Origin: Flavipsychrobacter sp.
GTDB taxonomy: Bacteria; Bacteroidota; Bacteroidia; Chitinophagales; Chitinophagaceae
Direction: 5' to 3'
Length of the DNA stretch: 20,861 bases
Assembly (NCBI GenBank): GCA_021156265.1
Contig: JAJNBR010000015.1
Span: 1 to 20,861 of the forward strand
The translations under genes and the position numbers were made by a program. Below, one piece after another: positions 1 to 6,822 of the stretch; within the stretch, counting starts at the first letter, position 1, and the number at the start of each line of letters is the position of its first letter. The notes beneath the pieces are model-generated. The model worked only from the letters and a program-made list of their open reading frames with translations, did not search any database and was not told the origin of the DNA.

Positions 1-120
1 GAAACGGCGATCCGGTTGCTTGCTTCGTACAAAAAAAGCAGGATCGTTGAATTTGTAGGGAAGAAGATCAAGATCGTTGACATGCCCGGCCTTATCAGGT
101 CGGCCAATATCCAATACTAG
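1..120 (+). CDS. Crp/Fnr family transcriptional regulator, C-terminal fragment (cut by window edge)
   Basis: Frame 1 is open from the first base to a TAG at 118-120, giving the last 39 residues of a protein. They begin ETAIRLLASYKK and continue with VEFVGKKIKIVD. This is the recognition helix and closing wing of a Crp/Fnr winged helix-turn-helix, and it resembles the end of the complete Crp/Fnr protein at 16891-17598 (ENVARFLTEFKQ). The cNMP-type sensor domain lies outside the window. Position next to the nor and nos genes makes it a candidate for the denitrification activator of the DNR/NnrR type, but ligand and targets cannot be judged from this fragment. Confidence 0.75.
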   Translation, partial: ETAIRLLASYKKSRIVEFVGKKIKIVDMPGLIRSANIQY

Positions 121-166
121 CGCGAGTTCCAAGTTAACGCCATCACTCGTGATATATTTTATCATC

Positions 167-210
167 ATGACTTATGTCATAGTTTTCCATCTGATGCTGT
201 TAGAGCTTTA
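167..210 (+). promoter_or_regulatory. Crp/Fnr-type palindrome and -7-like box upstream of the fasciclin gene
   Basis: Perfect inverted repeat ATGACTTATGTCAT at 167-180 (ATGA-N6-TCAT, centre 173.5). A degenerate -7-like box GAGCTTTA lies at 203-210, where Bacteroidota consensus is TAnnTTTG. The distance from palindrome centre to the box is 29.5 bp, the same as at norC and the nos cytochrome gene. Inferred start of transcription is near 215, placing the site at about -41.5. The palindrome is clear; the -7 box alone is weak. Confidence 0.55.
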
Positions 211-231
211 CTGCAACAAAATACATCCACA

Positions 232-798
232 ATGAAAAAGCTATCGATAGTATTTATTGCAGCAACATTTGTATCCATTTTCTCAACCAGCTGTAGTAGC
301 GAAACACAGCCTACGGCATCAACCACAACGGCAAACACTCCCGAACAAGCCCAGGCAGGTCAGTCAGGCGTACAGGATGATGTTTCTCAAAAAAATGTGG
401 TGCAAGTCGCGGTTGGCAGTAAAGACCACTCAACACTTGTTGCAGCAGTTCAGCAGGCCGAACTGGTTGATGTACTGAGTAATGCCGGACCGTTCACAGT
501 TTTTGCACCGACCAACGAAGCATTTGACAAATTACCTGCAGGAACTGTTGACGACCTGATGAAAAGCGAGAACAAAGAAAAGCTAGCCGACATACTGCAA
601 TACCATGTATTTGTCGGTGTACTTAAAGAAGATATGCTGCAGGATGGTCAAAGTGTCGGACAAGTAAATGGCGGCAATATTACAATTAATAAATCCGGTG
701 CTGATATCCTTATCAATAACTCGGCAAAAGTTCTGGCTACCGTGCCGGCATCCAACGGCATTATCTATGTTATAGATGGTGTCTTATTACCCCAATAA
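232..798 (+). CDS. Fasciclin (FAS1) domain lipoprotein
   Basis: 188 residues. An N-terminal hydrophobic segment ends in STSC (Cys21), a lipobox-like site, so the protein is probably a lipid-anchored envelope protein. A low-complexity Thr/Ala/Gln linker (about 25-50) leads into one FAS1 domain (about 60-187), with the family motifs GPFTVFAPTNEAF near 85, LQYHV near 122 and NGIIYVIDGVLLP at the C-terminus. FAS1 domains usually serve adhesion or matrix contacts; no enzymatic role is implied. The gene stands alone, with a terminator-like hairpin behind it. Its upstream palindrome matches those of norC and the nos operon, so it may be expressed with denitrification genes. Why a FAS1 lipoprotein would belong to that regulon is unknown. 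Confidence 0.88.
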   Translation: MKKLSIVFIAATFVSIFSTSCSSETQPTASTTTANTPEQAQAGQSGVQDDVSQKNVVQVAVGSKDHSTLVAAVQQAELVDVLSNAGPFTVFAPTNEAFDKLPAGTVDDLMKSENKEKLADILQYHVFVGVLKEDMLQDGQSVGQVNGGNITINKSGADILINNSAKVLATVPASNGIIYVIDGVLLPQ

Positions 799-811
799 AG
801 CCGTTTCCAGG

Positions 812-836
812 AGCAGGACCATTCATTGGTCTTGCT
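812..836 (+). terminator. Hairpin after the fasciclin gene, probable terminator
   Basis: AGCAGGACCA at 812-821 pairs with TGGTCTTGCT at 827-836 (10 bp, one G-T wobble) around a 5-nt loop, 13 nt after the stop codon. The following T tract is interrupted (TTCCCTTCTTT), so termination may be incomplete. Confidence 0.5.
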
Positions 837-867
837 TTCCCTTCTTTGATGAACATCATTCAATAAC

Positions 868-911
868 CTGACCAAACTCATATTTTACGGGATATGTCAC
901 CGATACCTTTA
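868..911 (+). promoter_or_regulatory. norC promoter with Crp/Fnr-like site
   Basis: CTGA-CCAAAC-TCAT at 868-881 (centre 874.5) differs from the ATGA-N6-TCAT palindrome by one base. A box TACCTTTA at 904-911 matches TAnnTTTG in all but the last base and lies 29.5 bp from the palindrome centre. Only four bases separate the box from the ATG at 916, so the transcript would begin at or very near the start codon (leaderless). Confidence 0.55.
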
Positions 912-915
912 CCGC

Positions 916-1314
916 ATGATCCGATGGATTTGGGTGTCATTGTTTATTTGCTTTAGTGGTTATACGTTGCTGGTTTATCGTGAATGCGACAGCACCCAGG
1001 CAAGTGCCGACTCCAAGGCATTGGCGGGCATGCAAACCTGGCAGGAGAAAAATTGCCAGAGCTGCCACCAGCTATACGGCCTCGGCGGATACATGGGCCC
1101 CGATCTCACAAACGTAATCTCAGAGCCTGGAAAGGGGTCGGATTACATGAAAAGCTTCATCAAATATGGTACCGGCAGCATGCCCAACTTCAATCTGACT
1201 GATAACGAAGTGGCCAATCTCATTGCATTTCTTGATTGGGTTGATAAATCGGGACAATCAAGGGTGCATCCCTCATCGGTACACTGGACTGGAACTTATA
1301 ATTTATCAAAATAG
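916..1314 (+). CDS. norC: NorC-like membrane-anchored cytochrome c of nitric oxide reductase
   Basis: 132 residues, slightly shorter than typical NorC. One N-terminal membrane anchor (about 4-20) is followed by a periplasmic mono-heme domain with CQSCH at 47-51. After it come YGLGGYMGPDLTN and the likely axial methionine Met89 in GSMPNFNLTDNE; this MPxFNLT block and the LIAFLDW end are typical of NorC. It should pass electrons from periplasmic donors to the NorB-like subunit encoded 3 bp downstream. The short spacing implies one operon. There is no Shine-Dalgarno site, which fits the inferred leaderless transcript. Family assignment is firm; the exact electron donor is not known. Confidence 0.9.
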   Translation: MIRWIWVSLFICFSGYTLLVYRECDSTQASADSKALAGMQTWQEKNCQSCHQLYGLGGYMGPDLTNVISEPGKGSDYMKSFIKYGTGSMPNFNLTDNEVANLIAFLDWVDKSGQSRVHPSSVHWTGTYNLSK

Positions 1315-1317
1315 ACA

Positions 1318-2739
1318 ATGAGCAAAAGTCTGCAACTATATTTTGCCTTTTCATTAGCAATGCTTCTTTTAGCTTTGTTTTTTGGAGCTGTTGCAGCTTT
1401 CGCTTTTCTCTATCCTGAATTCTATAACAAGTACCTGCCATTTTACCAATTGCGCCCCATGCATGTGTCTTCCGCACTGTTCTGGATTATTAGTGGCGCA
1501 ACGGCAGGAATACTATTTTACAAAAAGGCAGCGTTTGATACCACTAATAGCCAACCGCGTGTTGAGAAAACCTTTATCTACCTGTGGATGGGTACAGTCG
1601 TTGTCGTTTTCATATTCTATGCATTCAAAAAATTTGGCGGTAGAGAGTACTGGGAATTCCCGCCTTTTCTGGGCCTGGCCATTCTTGCTGCCTGGTTGTT
1701 TTTGATGTATAGCTACTACACCTCGTGGACGAAGAGAAAGAAAAAGCCTCCGCTATATGTTTGGATGTGGTCGACAGGCATCCTGTTTTTCCTGATCACT
1801 TTTATAGAACAAAACCTTTACCAGCTAACCTGGTTCAGGCAATCCTTCCTTAGGGAGATCACGGTGCAATGGAAATCAAACGGTGCAATGGTCGGCGCCT
1901 GGAACCAGATGATATACGGTACCTCTCTTTACATTATGGTAAAGATGAGTGGGGATGAGCAAATTGCGCGCGGCCGGAAGACATACTTCTTCTATTTTTT
2001 AGGATTGACCAACCTGATGTTCAACTGGGGACATCATATATACAATGTTCCAGGCGCATCTTGGATACGACACGTTTCGTATGCTATAAGCATGACCGAG
2101 TGGCTCATACTTATCAGTATCATACAAGGATTCAAAGCAAAGCTAACAGAGCAAAGAAAATACAGACATCTTTTAAGCTACAGGTTCCTGATAGCATCTG
2201 AATATTGGATATTACTCAATCTTTTATTGGCCCTGTTCATGTCAATACCGGCAGTCAACCGTTATACACATGGCACGCATATAACAGTGGCTCACGCTAT
2301 GGGCGCCACTATAGGCATCAACACGATGATACTCCTGGCGTCCATTGGCTATATTATCAAAATAGATCGGCTTAATGTAGCGCGCAAAAAATACATTACG
2401 ATCGGGTTCATAACGAGTCAGGCCAGCCTTCTTGTTTTCTGGTTGTCATTAATAACGGCAGGTATATTAAAAGGCTACAGAGATGTGGCCTTACACATTA
2501 CCCCTTTCCAGGAAATGATGAGACCGGTCATTAGCGTTTTGCATGTATTTGCCATTGCAGGGGTGGTATTGTTTGCTGGTATGGCACTTATCGTATTCAA
2601 CTATATTAAAGCGCTGGCACAAATGAAGCCCACCCACGAAAAAAGATTCGCAAAAAACGAAGGTCTGATCGGGTTAAATCCAATATTAAATAATTCGAGT
2701 AAGACCGGAAATGTTAAACCTATTGTCAAACCAACGTAA
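1318..2739 (+). CDS. norB: NorB-like nitric oxide reductase catalytic subunit with non-canonical active site
   Basis: 473-residue heme-copper oxidase superfamily protein with about 12 membrane helices. Features kept from cNOR: His49 (heme b, in RPMHVSSALFW), the GREYWEFPP block (Glu110, Glu113), His239-His240 (two FeB histidines, in WGHHIYN), Glu261 and His326 (proximal heme b3, in TVAHAMGA). By hand alignment to Pseudomonas NorB, three key residues differ. His207 (FeB) becomes Asn188, catalytic Glu211 becomes Val192, and heme b ligand His349 becomes Met328; Glu215 also becomes Asn196. The pairing with a NorC-like cytochrome and the nos cluster supports NO reduction to N2O. It may belong to one of the recently described divergent NOR families (eNOR, sNOR, gNOR, nNOR) rather than classical cNOR; which one I cannot prove here. 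Confidence 0.85.
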   Translation: MSKSLQLYFAFSLAMLLLALFFGAVAAFAFLYPEFYNKYLPFYQLRPMHVSSALFWIISGATAGILFYKKAAFDTTNSQPRVEKTFIYLWMGTVVVVFIFYAFKKFGGREYWEFPPFLGLAILAAWLFLMYSYYTSWTKRKKKPPLYVWMWSTGILFFLITFIEQNLYQLTWFRQSFLREITVQWKSNGAMVGAWNQMIYGTSLYIMVKMSGDEQIARGRKTYFFYFLGLTNLMFNWGHHIYNVPGASWIRHVSYAISMTEWLILISIIQGFKAKLTEQRKYRHLLSYRFLIASEYWILLNLLLALFMSIPAVNRYTHGTHITVAHAMGATIGINTMILLASIGYIIKIDRLNVARKKYITIGFITSQASLLVFWLSLITAGILKGYRDVALHITPFQEMMRPVISVLHVFAIAGVVLFAGMALIVFNYIKALAQMKPTHEKRFAKNEGLIGLNPILNNSSKTGNVKPIVKPT

Positions 2740-2741
2740 TA

Positions 2742-2784
2742 AAAGACAATTTTGTCTTTATTTCTACATTCCTCCATAACTTTG
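2742..2784 (+). promoter_or_regulatory. Promoter and Rrf2/NsrR-type operator for the hemerythrin-rrf2 pair
   Basis: AAAGACAA (2742-2749), TT, TTGTCTTT (2752-2759): an 18-bp palindrome with perfect 8-bp arms, beginning 3 bp after the norB stop. It overlaps a -33-like TTTG (2751-2754). A perfect -7 element TAACTTTG lies at 2777-2784 after a 22-bp spacer. Four bases then separate the box from the ATG at 2789, so the mRNA is probably leaderless. A nearly identical operator precedes 3781. Repression by the downstream Rrf2 protein is inferred from position and symmetry. Confidence 0.7.
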
Positions 2785-2788
2785 CAAT

Positions 2789-3292
2789 ATGGCACAGCAA
2801 ATAAAACCCATAAAACGATCTAAGGAACTAGTTCCTCTATCTAAGGATCATCACGATGCTTTACTGCTGTGCTGGAAAATAAGACAGGGACTCAAAAACA
2901 AAATCGTTACGGAGAGAATTGCAGCTTATGTTTTGTGTTTTTTTGAGAACGACCTGATGTCGCACTTCTGTCAGGAAGAAGAACTAGTTTTCAACTTGCT
3001 TCCAGCTAGAGATACAATGAAGCTCGAAGCTTTGAAACAGCATGATGCCCTTAATAGAATTCACATGTCGCTGAAGAACCAAACCGGCACGAAGAGTGAA
3101 GAAGAGTTACTCCACCAATTTGAACAGGAACTGAACGACCATATCCGTTTCGAAGAGCGGGAACTTTTCCCATATATCGAGAAAAATGCAGACCCTATCC
3201 TATTTAAAGAGTCAGGAAAACAAATTGAAGAACTGCATCAAAGGCACGAATGTTTTGTGTGGGAAGATGAATTCTGGACAACGAAAAAGTGA
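2789..3292 (+). CDS. Hemerythrin-like (HHE) domain protein
   Basis: 167 residues, soluble, no signal peptide. A helical-bundle diiron domain is supported by His21 (KDHHD), His59-x3-Glu63 (HFCQEEE), His85 (KQHD) and His118-x3-Glu122 (HIRFEERELFP), the usual His/carboxylate set of hemerythrins. Such proteins bind O2 or NO, or act in iron-centre protection. It is co-transcribed with the Rrf2 gene 3 bp downstream and sits behind the Rrf2-type operator, so a cytoplasmic role in the nitric oxide response is likely. It could scavenge NO or supply iron for repair; the sequence does not discriminate. Confidence 0.87.
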   Translation: MAQQIKPIKRSKELVPLSKDHHDALLLCWKIRQGLKNKIVTERIAAYVLCFFENDLMSHFCQEEELVFNLLPARDTMKLEALKQHDALNRIHMSLKNQTGTKSEEELLHQFEQELNDHIRFEERELFPYIEKNADPILFKESGKQIEELHQRHECFVWEDEFWTTKK

Positions 3293-3295
3293 TTT

Positions 3296-3733
3296 ATGTT
3301 TTCAAAAGCATGCGAATACGCCATCAGAGCAGTTGTCTATATAGCTTCTGAAACTGACGAAACAAAAAAAGTAGGGATACAAGAGATATGCGATCACATA
3401 GAAGCACCACAACACTTCACTGCAAAGATATTGCAGACGTTGAGCCGCAAACACATCGTCAATTCACAGAAGGGCGTTAATGGCGGTTTTTTCCTGGACA
3501 GTGTACAGAAAAAAAAGTCGCTAAAGAACATAGTAGAGGCTGTGGATGGTGACCAGGTATTTGTGGGTTGTGGCCTCGGTTTAAAGCAGTGTTCAGAAAC
3601 GAAACCCTGCCCTATTCACAACCAGTTTAAAGATATCAGGAACAGGTTAACCAAAATGATGGAAAGCACTACCATTGATGCTTTGGCAATAAGATTGTTG
3701 AAAGGTGAAAGTGTCCTGATGCAGACGAAATAA
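3296..3733 (+). CDS. Rrf2 family regulator, NsrR-like
   Basis: 145 residues, the usual Rrf2 length. It starts MFSKACEYAIRAVVYIA as in the family, with a winged helix-turn-helix at about 25-65 (KILQTLSRKHIV, then KGVNGGFFL as wing). Three cysteines, Cys92, Cys99 and Cys105 (C-x6-C-x5-C), match the Fe-S cluster triad of NsrR/IscR-type sensors. NsrR loses its cluster on NO exposure and releases DNA. It is encoded with a hemerythrin, and matching operators lie before its operon (2742-2759) and before 3781, so autoregulated NO-responsive repression is the best reading. An IscR-like role is less likely given the neighbours. No biochemical claim can be made on cluster type. Confidence 0.87.
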   Translation: MFSKACEYAIRAVVYIASETDETKKVGIQEICDHIEAPQHFTAKILQTLSRKHIVNSQKGVNGGFFLDSVQKKKSLKNIVEAVDGDQVFVGCGLGLKQCSETKPCPIHNQFKDIRNRLTKMMESTTIDALAIRLLKGESVLMQTK

Positions 3734-3750
3734 AAAAATTTATGTTAATA

Positions 3751-3768
3751 AAAGACAAAATTGTCCTT
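3751..3768 (+). promoter_or_regulatory. Second Rrf2/NsrR-type operator
   Basis: AAAGACAA (3751-3758), AA, TTGTCCTT (3761-3768). It has the same arms and spacer length as the 2742-2759 operator, with one mismatch in the right arm. It lies in the 47-bp gap between the rrf2 gene and the membrane-protein gene starting at 3781. I do not see a convincing -7 box; TATGTTAA at 3741-3748 is a weak candidate that the operator would follow directly. Confidence 0.68.
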
Positions 3769-3780
3769 AATTAATTAGTT

Positions 3781-5028
3781 ATGAAAGCGTTAGAAAGATG
3801 GGCAAGCATTGCACTGGTAAACCTCGGCATTGTAGCGATGCTAGGCTTTATTATGCGCAGCAAGCTGATGTTTTCGATGCCGGCTGTAAATTTCAAGCAC
3901 ACGCTTCATGCGCACTCGCATTTCGCTTTTGGCGGATGGGTTACACTGGCACTGATGGCATTGATGATATATCAAATGCTACCGGAAAGGTTATACAACA
4001 AGCCGGTTTATCGCTGGTTGTTGTCGGGCATATTACTCAACGCAGTTGGCATGCTCTTAAGCTTTCTATATCAAGGGTACGCATTATTCTCAATTGCCTT
4101 TTCAGTGATTTTTATTCTAGTCACTTATATATTTTCATTTGTTTTCATAAAGGATATAGTCAAAGCCAATGCAAATCGATCAACACGACTCCTGGCCATT
4201 TGCTCTGTCGTTTACCTGGTACTATCATCGGCAGGACCGTTTACCCTGGGGTACCTGTTAGCAACAAAATCTCCTAATGCGATCTTGTACAAAGATGCCA
4301 TTTACACTTACCTGCATTTGCAATACAGCGGCTTTTTTACTTTGGCTGTATTTGCCCTATTGATAAACAAGCTTGTGACAAACAACAGGACAACACAAAT
4401 ATTTGCCGGCCTGTTAAGTTTCTCGGTGGTGCCCTCAATGTTTATTTCCTACCTGTGGCATTACCCGGCGCTGTGGATCAATATAATAGCTATGATTGGC
4501 AGCCTGTCGCTGGCGGTGTGTACCTTTTGGTTTTTCCTGATGTTACCACAGCTTCGACTACAGGCAACTCAGCTCAAACCCGTTGCGCGTAAAATCGCAA
4601 TAATTTCTATGGCTGCGTTTGTGCTAAAAATGATATTTCAATCGCTCACCATCATTCCATCGCTCGGTCCGCTGGTATTTGCTAACCGGCCGGTCATTAT
4701 TGGATTTCTTCATCTTGTATTGCTTGGGTTCGTAAGTCTGTACATACTTGCACATTTTATAGAGATCAACTTGTTGTCTTTGAACAGGACAGCACAGTTC
4801 GGCCTTTGGCTATTTGTATCGGGCATATTACTCAACGAAATAGCATTAATGGCACAAGGGCTTGGATTTATGTTCATGCTAAGCAGTGCTATCATGTATT
4901 GGCTTCTTTGGATTGCCGCGATATGCCTGATGGCCGGCGCTATGGTAATGGCGGCCAATAATCTAAGGCGATTAAAAATCCCCTTTCTCAATTATAAAAC
5001 AACAACAAAATCGTTTTCTCAATTATAA
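3781..5028 (+). CDS. Orphan heme-copper-oxidase-like polytopic membrane protein, NO-stress associated
   Basis: 415 residues, about 12 hydrophobic segments, no known name. Near the N-terminus His40, His43, His45 and His47 lie in KHTLHAHSHFAFGGW. This resembles the NorB helix holding the heme b3 and heme b histidines (AHGHLAFYG). Further histidines occur in membrane-like contexts: His178 (YLHLQYSGFF), His226 (LWHYP), His310 (FLHLVLLGF) and His324. There is no GHHY pair and no GREY block, so it is not an NO reductase by motif. It probably binds heme or metal, which is inference. It follows an Rrf2-type operator and precedes the RIC gene by 11 bp, suggesting a role in NO response, perhaps sensing, heme handling or electron transfer. 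Confidence 0.7.
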   Translation: MKALERWASIALVNLGIVAMLGFIMRSKLMFSMPAVNFKHTLHAHSHFAFGGWVTLALMALMIYQMLPERLYNKPVYRWLLSGILLNAVGMLLSFLYQGYALFSIAFSVIFILVTYIFSFVFIKDIVKANANRSTRLLAICSVVYLVLSSAGPFTLGYLLATKSPNAILYKDAIYTYLHLQYSGFFTLAVFALLINKLVTNNRTTQIFAGLLSFSVVPSMFISYLWHYPALWINIIAMIGSLSLAVCTFWFFLMLPQLRLQATQLKPVARKIAIISMAAFVLKMIFQSLTIIPSLGPLVFANRPVIIGFLHLVLLGFVSLYILAHFIEINLLSLNRTAQFGLWLFVSGILLNEIALMAQGLGFMFMLSSAIMYWLLWIAAICLMAGAMVMAANNLRRLKIPFLNYKTTTKSFSQL

Positions 5029-5039
5029 ACAACACAACA

Positions 5040-5975
5040 ATGAACAACGTATTTATCGATGTTACGGTACTGGAACCAAGAATGAAGCACCCAACTATTT
5101 TTGACGCATTTGACAGCGTTGCAGAGGGCTATGCAGTAGTCATTCATAATGATCATGATCCTAAGCCACTGTACTACCAGCTACTTGGCGAACGCGGCAA
5201 CTGTTTCTCCTGGACATATCTGAGTAATGGACCGGAAATATGGGAAGTGGAGATAAAGAAAAATGAGAAGAACTCTGAAACTATAGGAGAGATCGCCAGT
5301 AAAGACATGCGAAAAGCTCAATTGCTGAAAAAACTGGGAATAGACTTCTGCTGTGGTGGAAAGCGTTCACTCGAAGAAGCTTGTATTGACAAGGGGTTAG
5401 ATGTACACCGAGTGAAAGAGGAACTGCAAAACGCCGAACGTGCAACACAAGCTGGCCCGAATCTTGACTTTAACTCATGGACACTTTCGTTTCTCGCGGA
5501 CTACATTATTAATGTTCACCACACTTATGTAAAAGAGTCCACTCAGCTTCTAGGTGAGCTTTCAGAAAAAGTTGCAACACATCATGGCCAGAACAATCCT
5601 ATACTAGTAGACATACGCAACAAGACGCACGAGCTGTTACGCGAGCTGAATACCCACCTCAAAAAAGAGGAGCAGATACTATTCCCTTATATCAAACTGC
5701 TGGAAACGCCTGGATTCGACAAGAACAAGCCCCATGGTTTCGATTCTGTAAAAAGTCCGATTTGGATGATGGAAAGCGAACACGATGCAGCGGGGGCGCT
5801 GGCAAGGGAGATACGCACGCTTACTAATGACTACACAAGACCGGCCAACTCGTGCAATAGTGTTGGGCTGTTGTACCATAAGCTGGAAGAATTCGAAAAT
5901 GACCTTATCCAGCACATACACCTGGAAAACAACATACTCTTTCCAAAGGCGATCGAACTCGAAAACAAACTTTAA
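5040..5975 (+). CDS. ric: DUF2249-ScdA/RIC fusion: diiron repair-of-iron-centres protein
   Basis: 311 residues, longer than usual RIC (about 220) because of an N-terminal DUF2249 domain (about 5-75: DVTVLEPRMKHPTIFDAF, IHNDHDPKPLYYQLL, WEVEIKK). The ScdA_N domain follows (about 80-122) with DFCCGGK (Cys104, Cys105). A hemerythrin domain comes next (about 150-305), with likely diiron ligands His160/161, His206-x3-Glu210, His248 and His292-x3-Glu296. RIC proteins (YtfE, ScdA) restore Fe-S clusters damaged by NO or peroxide. It lies 11 bp behind the orphan membrane gene and probably shares its Rrf2-controlled transcript. The DUF2249 fusion recurs as separate domains in the next gene, linking the two. 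The domain order is certain; the role of DUF2249 is not. Confidence 0.9.
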   Translation: MNNVFIDVTVLEPRMKHPTIFDAFDSVAEGYAVVIHNDHDPKPLYYQLLGERGNCFSWTYLSNGPEIWEVEIKKNEKNSETIGEIASKDMRKAQLLKKLGIDFCCGGKRSLEEACIDKGLDVHRVKEELQNAERATQAGPNLDFNSWTLSFLADYIINVHHTYVKESTQLLGELSEKVATHHGQNNPILVDIRNKTHELLRELNTHLKKEEQILFPYIKLLETPGFDKNKPHGFDSVKSPIWMMESEHDAAGALAREIRTLTNDYTRPANSCNSVGLLYHKLEEFENDLIQHIHLENNILFPKAIELENKL

Positions 5976-5980
5976 TAAAT

Positions 5981-6018
5981 AAGGGGACTCGGAAGTAGTT
6001 TTTTTTGGGTCCCCTTTT
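5981..6018 (+). terminator. Hairpin between ric and the DUF1858/DUF2249 gene: terminator or attenuator
   Basis: AAGGGGACTC at 5981-5990 pairs with GGGTCCCCTT at 6007-6016 (10 bp, one wobble) around a 16-nt loop that itself ends in eight T. Only a short TTTT run follows the stem. It lies 5 bp after the ric stop and 12 bp before the next ATG, so it may end the ric transcript partially or lower expression of the downstream genes. Confidence 0.55.
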
Positions 6019-6030
6019 AAACTTAACCAG

Positions 6031-6822
6031 ATGGTCATCGACGCAAATACAAAGATCGCCGCGCTTATCAAGGCCAACCCGGCAGTAATAGATGCCATAG
6101 CCAGCATTAATACTCATTTCAAAAAACTACAGAACCCTGTATTGCGAAAAATATTTGCATCCAGAGTAACAATAGCTGACGCTGCTAAAATAGGAAAGTG
6201 CGATATTGAAACCTTCTATACTAAACTTAGGCCGCTAGGCTTCAATGTAAGCGATAGTCAACCAATCCAGATTGAGCATATTCAAAGAGACACCGCTGCA
6301 AATATCAACTATGATATGCTGCTGGACGTAAGAGATGACATCAATAATGGGAAAGATCCATTCAAAAAAATAATGCAAGCAATCACTACCTTGCCAAAAG
6401 ATAAAGTATTGCTTTTGGTCAATTCTTTTGAACCGCTTCCCCTTATTTGCATTCTAAAGGACCGGGGATACGAATCAGAAGTTGTTGAAGTAGGTAGCGA
6501 TGAAATTCATACGTATTTTAAAAAGGCAACGGACGAACTCTTAAACACAGATGCGCATTCGCCGGAAGCGTCACAGTTTGACGAAATCAGAAGCGGGTTT
6601 GAGGGGAGTTTAAAATATATAGACGTTCGTCAGCTTCCCATGCCCCAGCCTATGGTCACGATTTTGAGGACGCTTGAATCTTTAGAACGTCAAACCGCAC
6701 TATTCGTATACCATAAAAAACTGCCTTTATTCCTTCTGCCTGAATTGAAAGACAGAAAGTATGAACATGTAGTACGATATACTGATGAAGGCGTGGAACT
6801 GATAATTTATAAGCAACAATAG
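6031..6822 (+). CDS. DUF1858-DUF2249-DUF2249 protein
   Basis: 263 residues, cytoplasmic. Residues about 1-70 (VIDANTKIAALIKANPAVID at the start) fit DUF1858, a small domain of redox-associated proteins. Two DUF2249 domains follow: about 94-165 (LLDVRDDINNGKDPF, then FEPLPLICILKDRGYESEVV) and about 194-262 (YIDVRQLPMPQPM, then KKLPLFLLPELKDRKYEHVV). DUF2249 adopts a SirA/TusA-like fold in related proteins. The gene ends in TAG whose G is also the first base of the next start (TAGTG), so translation is coupled to the orphan membrane protein. The shared DUF2249 with the adjacent RIC fusion points to a common pathway of metal-centre repair or assembly. The precise function is unknown. Confidence 0.8.
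   Translation: MVIDANTKIAALIKANPAVIDAIASINTHFKKLQNPVLRKIFASRVTIADAAKIGKCDIETFYTKLRPLGFNVSDSQPIQIEHIQRDTAANINYDMLLDVRDDINNGKDPFKKIMQAITTLPKDKVLLLVNSFEPLPLICILKDRGYESEVVEVGSDEIHTYFKKATDELLNTDAHSPEASQFDEIRSGFEGSLKYIDVRQLPMPQPMVTILRTLESLERQTALFVYHKKLPLFLLPELKDRKYEHVVRYTDEGVELIIYKQQ

Noticed and set aside
142..153. ATCAC-TC-GTGAT as terminator of the partial Crp/Fnr gene
   Set aside because: Only 5-bp arms, 2-nt loop (too tight for a hairpin) and no T tract; chance or a protein site.
848..859. Inverted repeat TGATG-AA-CATCA upstream of norC as a regulator site
   Set aside because: Short arms and spacing unlike the recurring palindromes; the site at 868-881 explains the promoter better.
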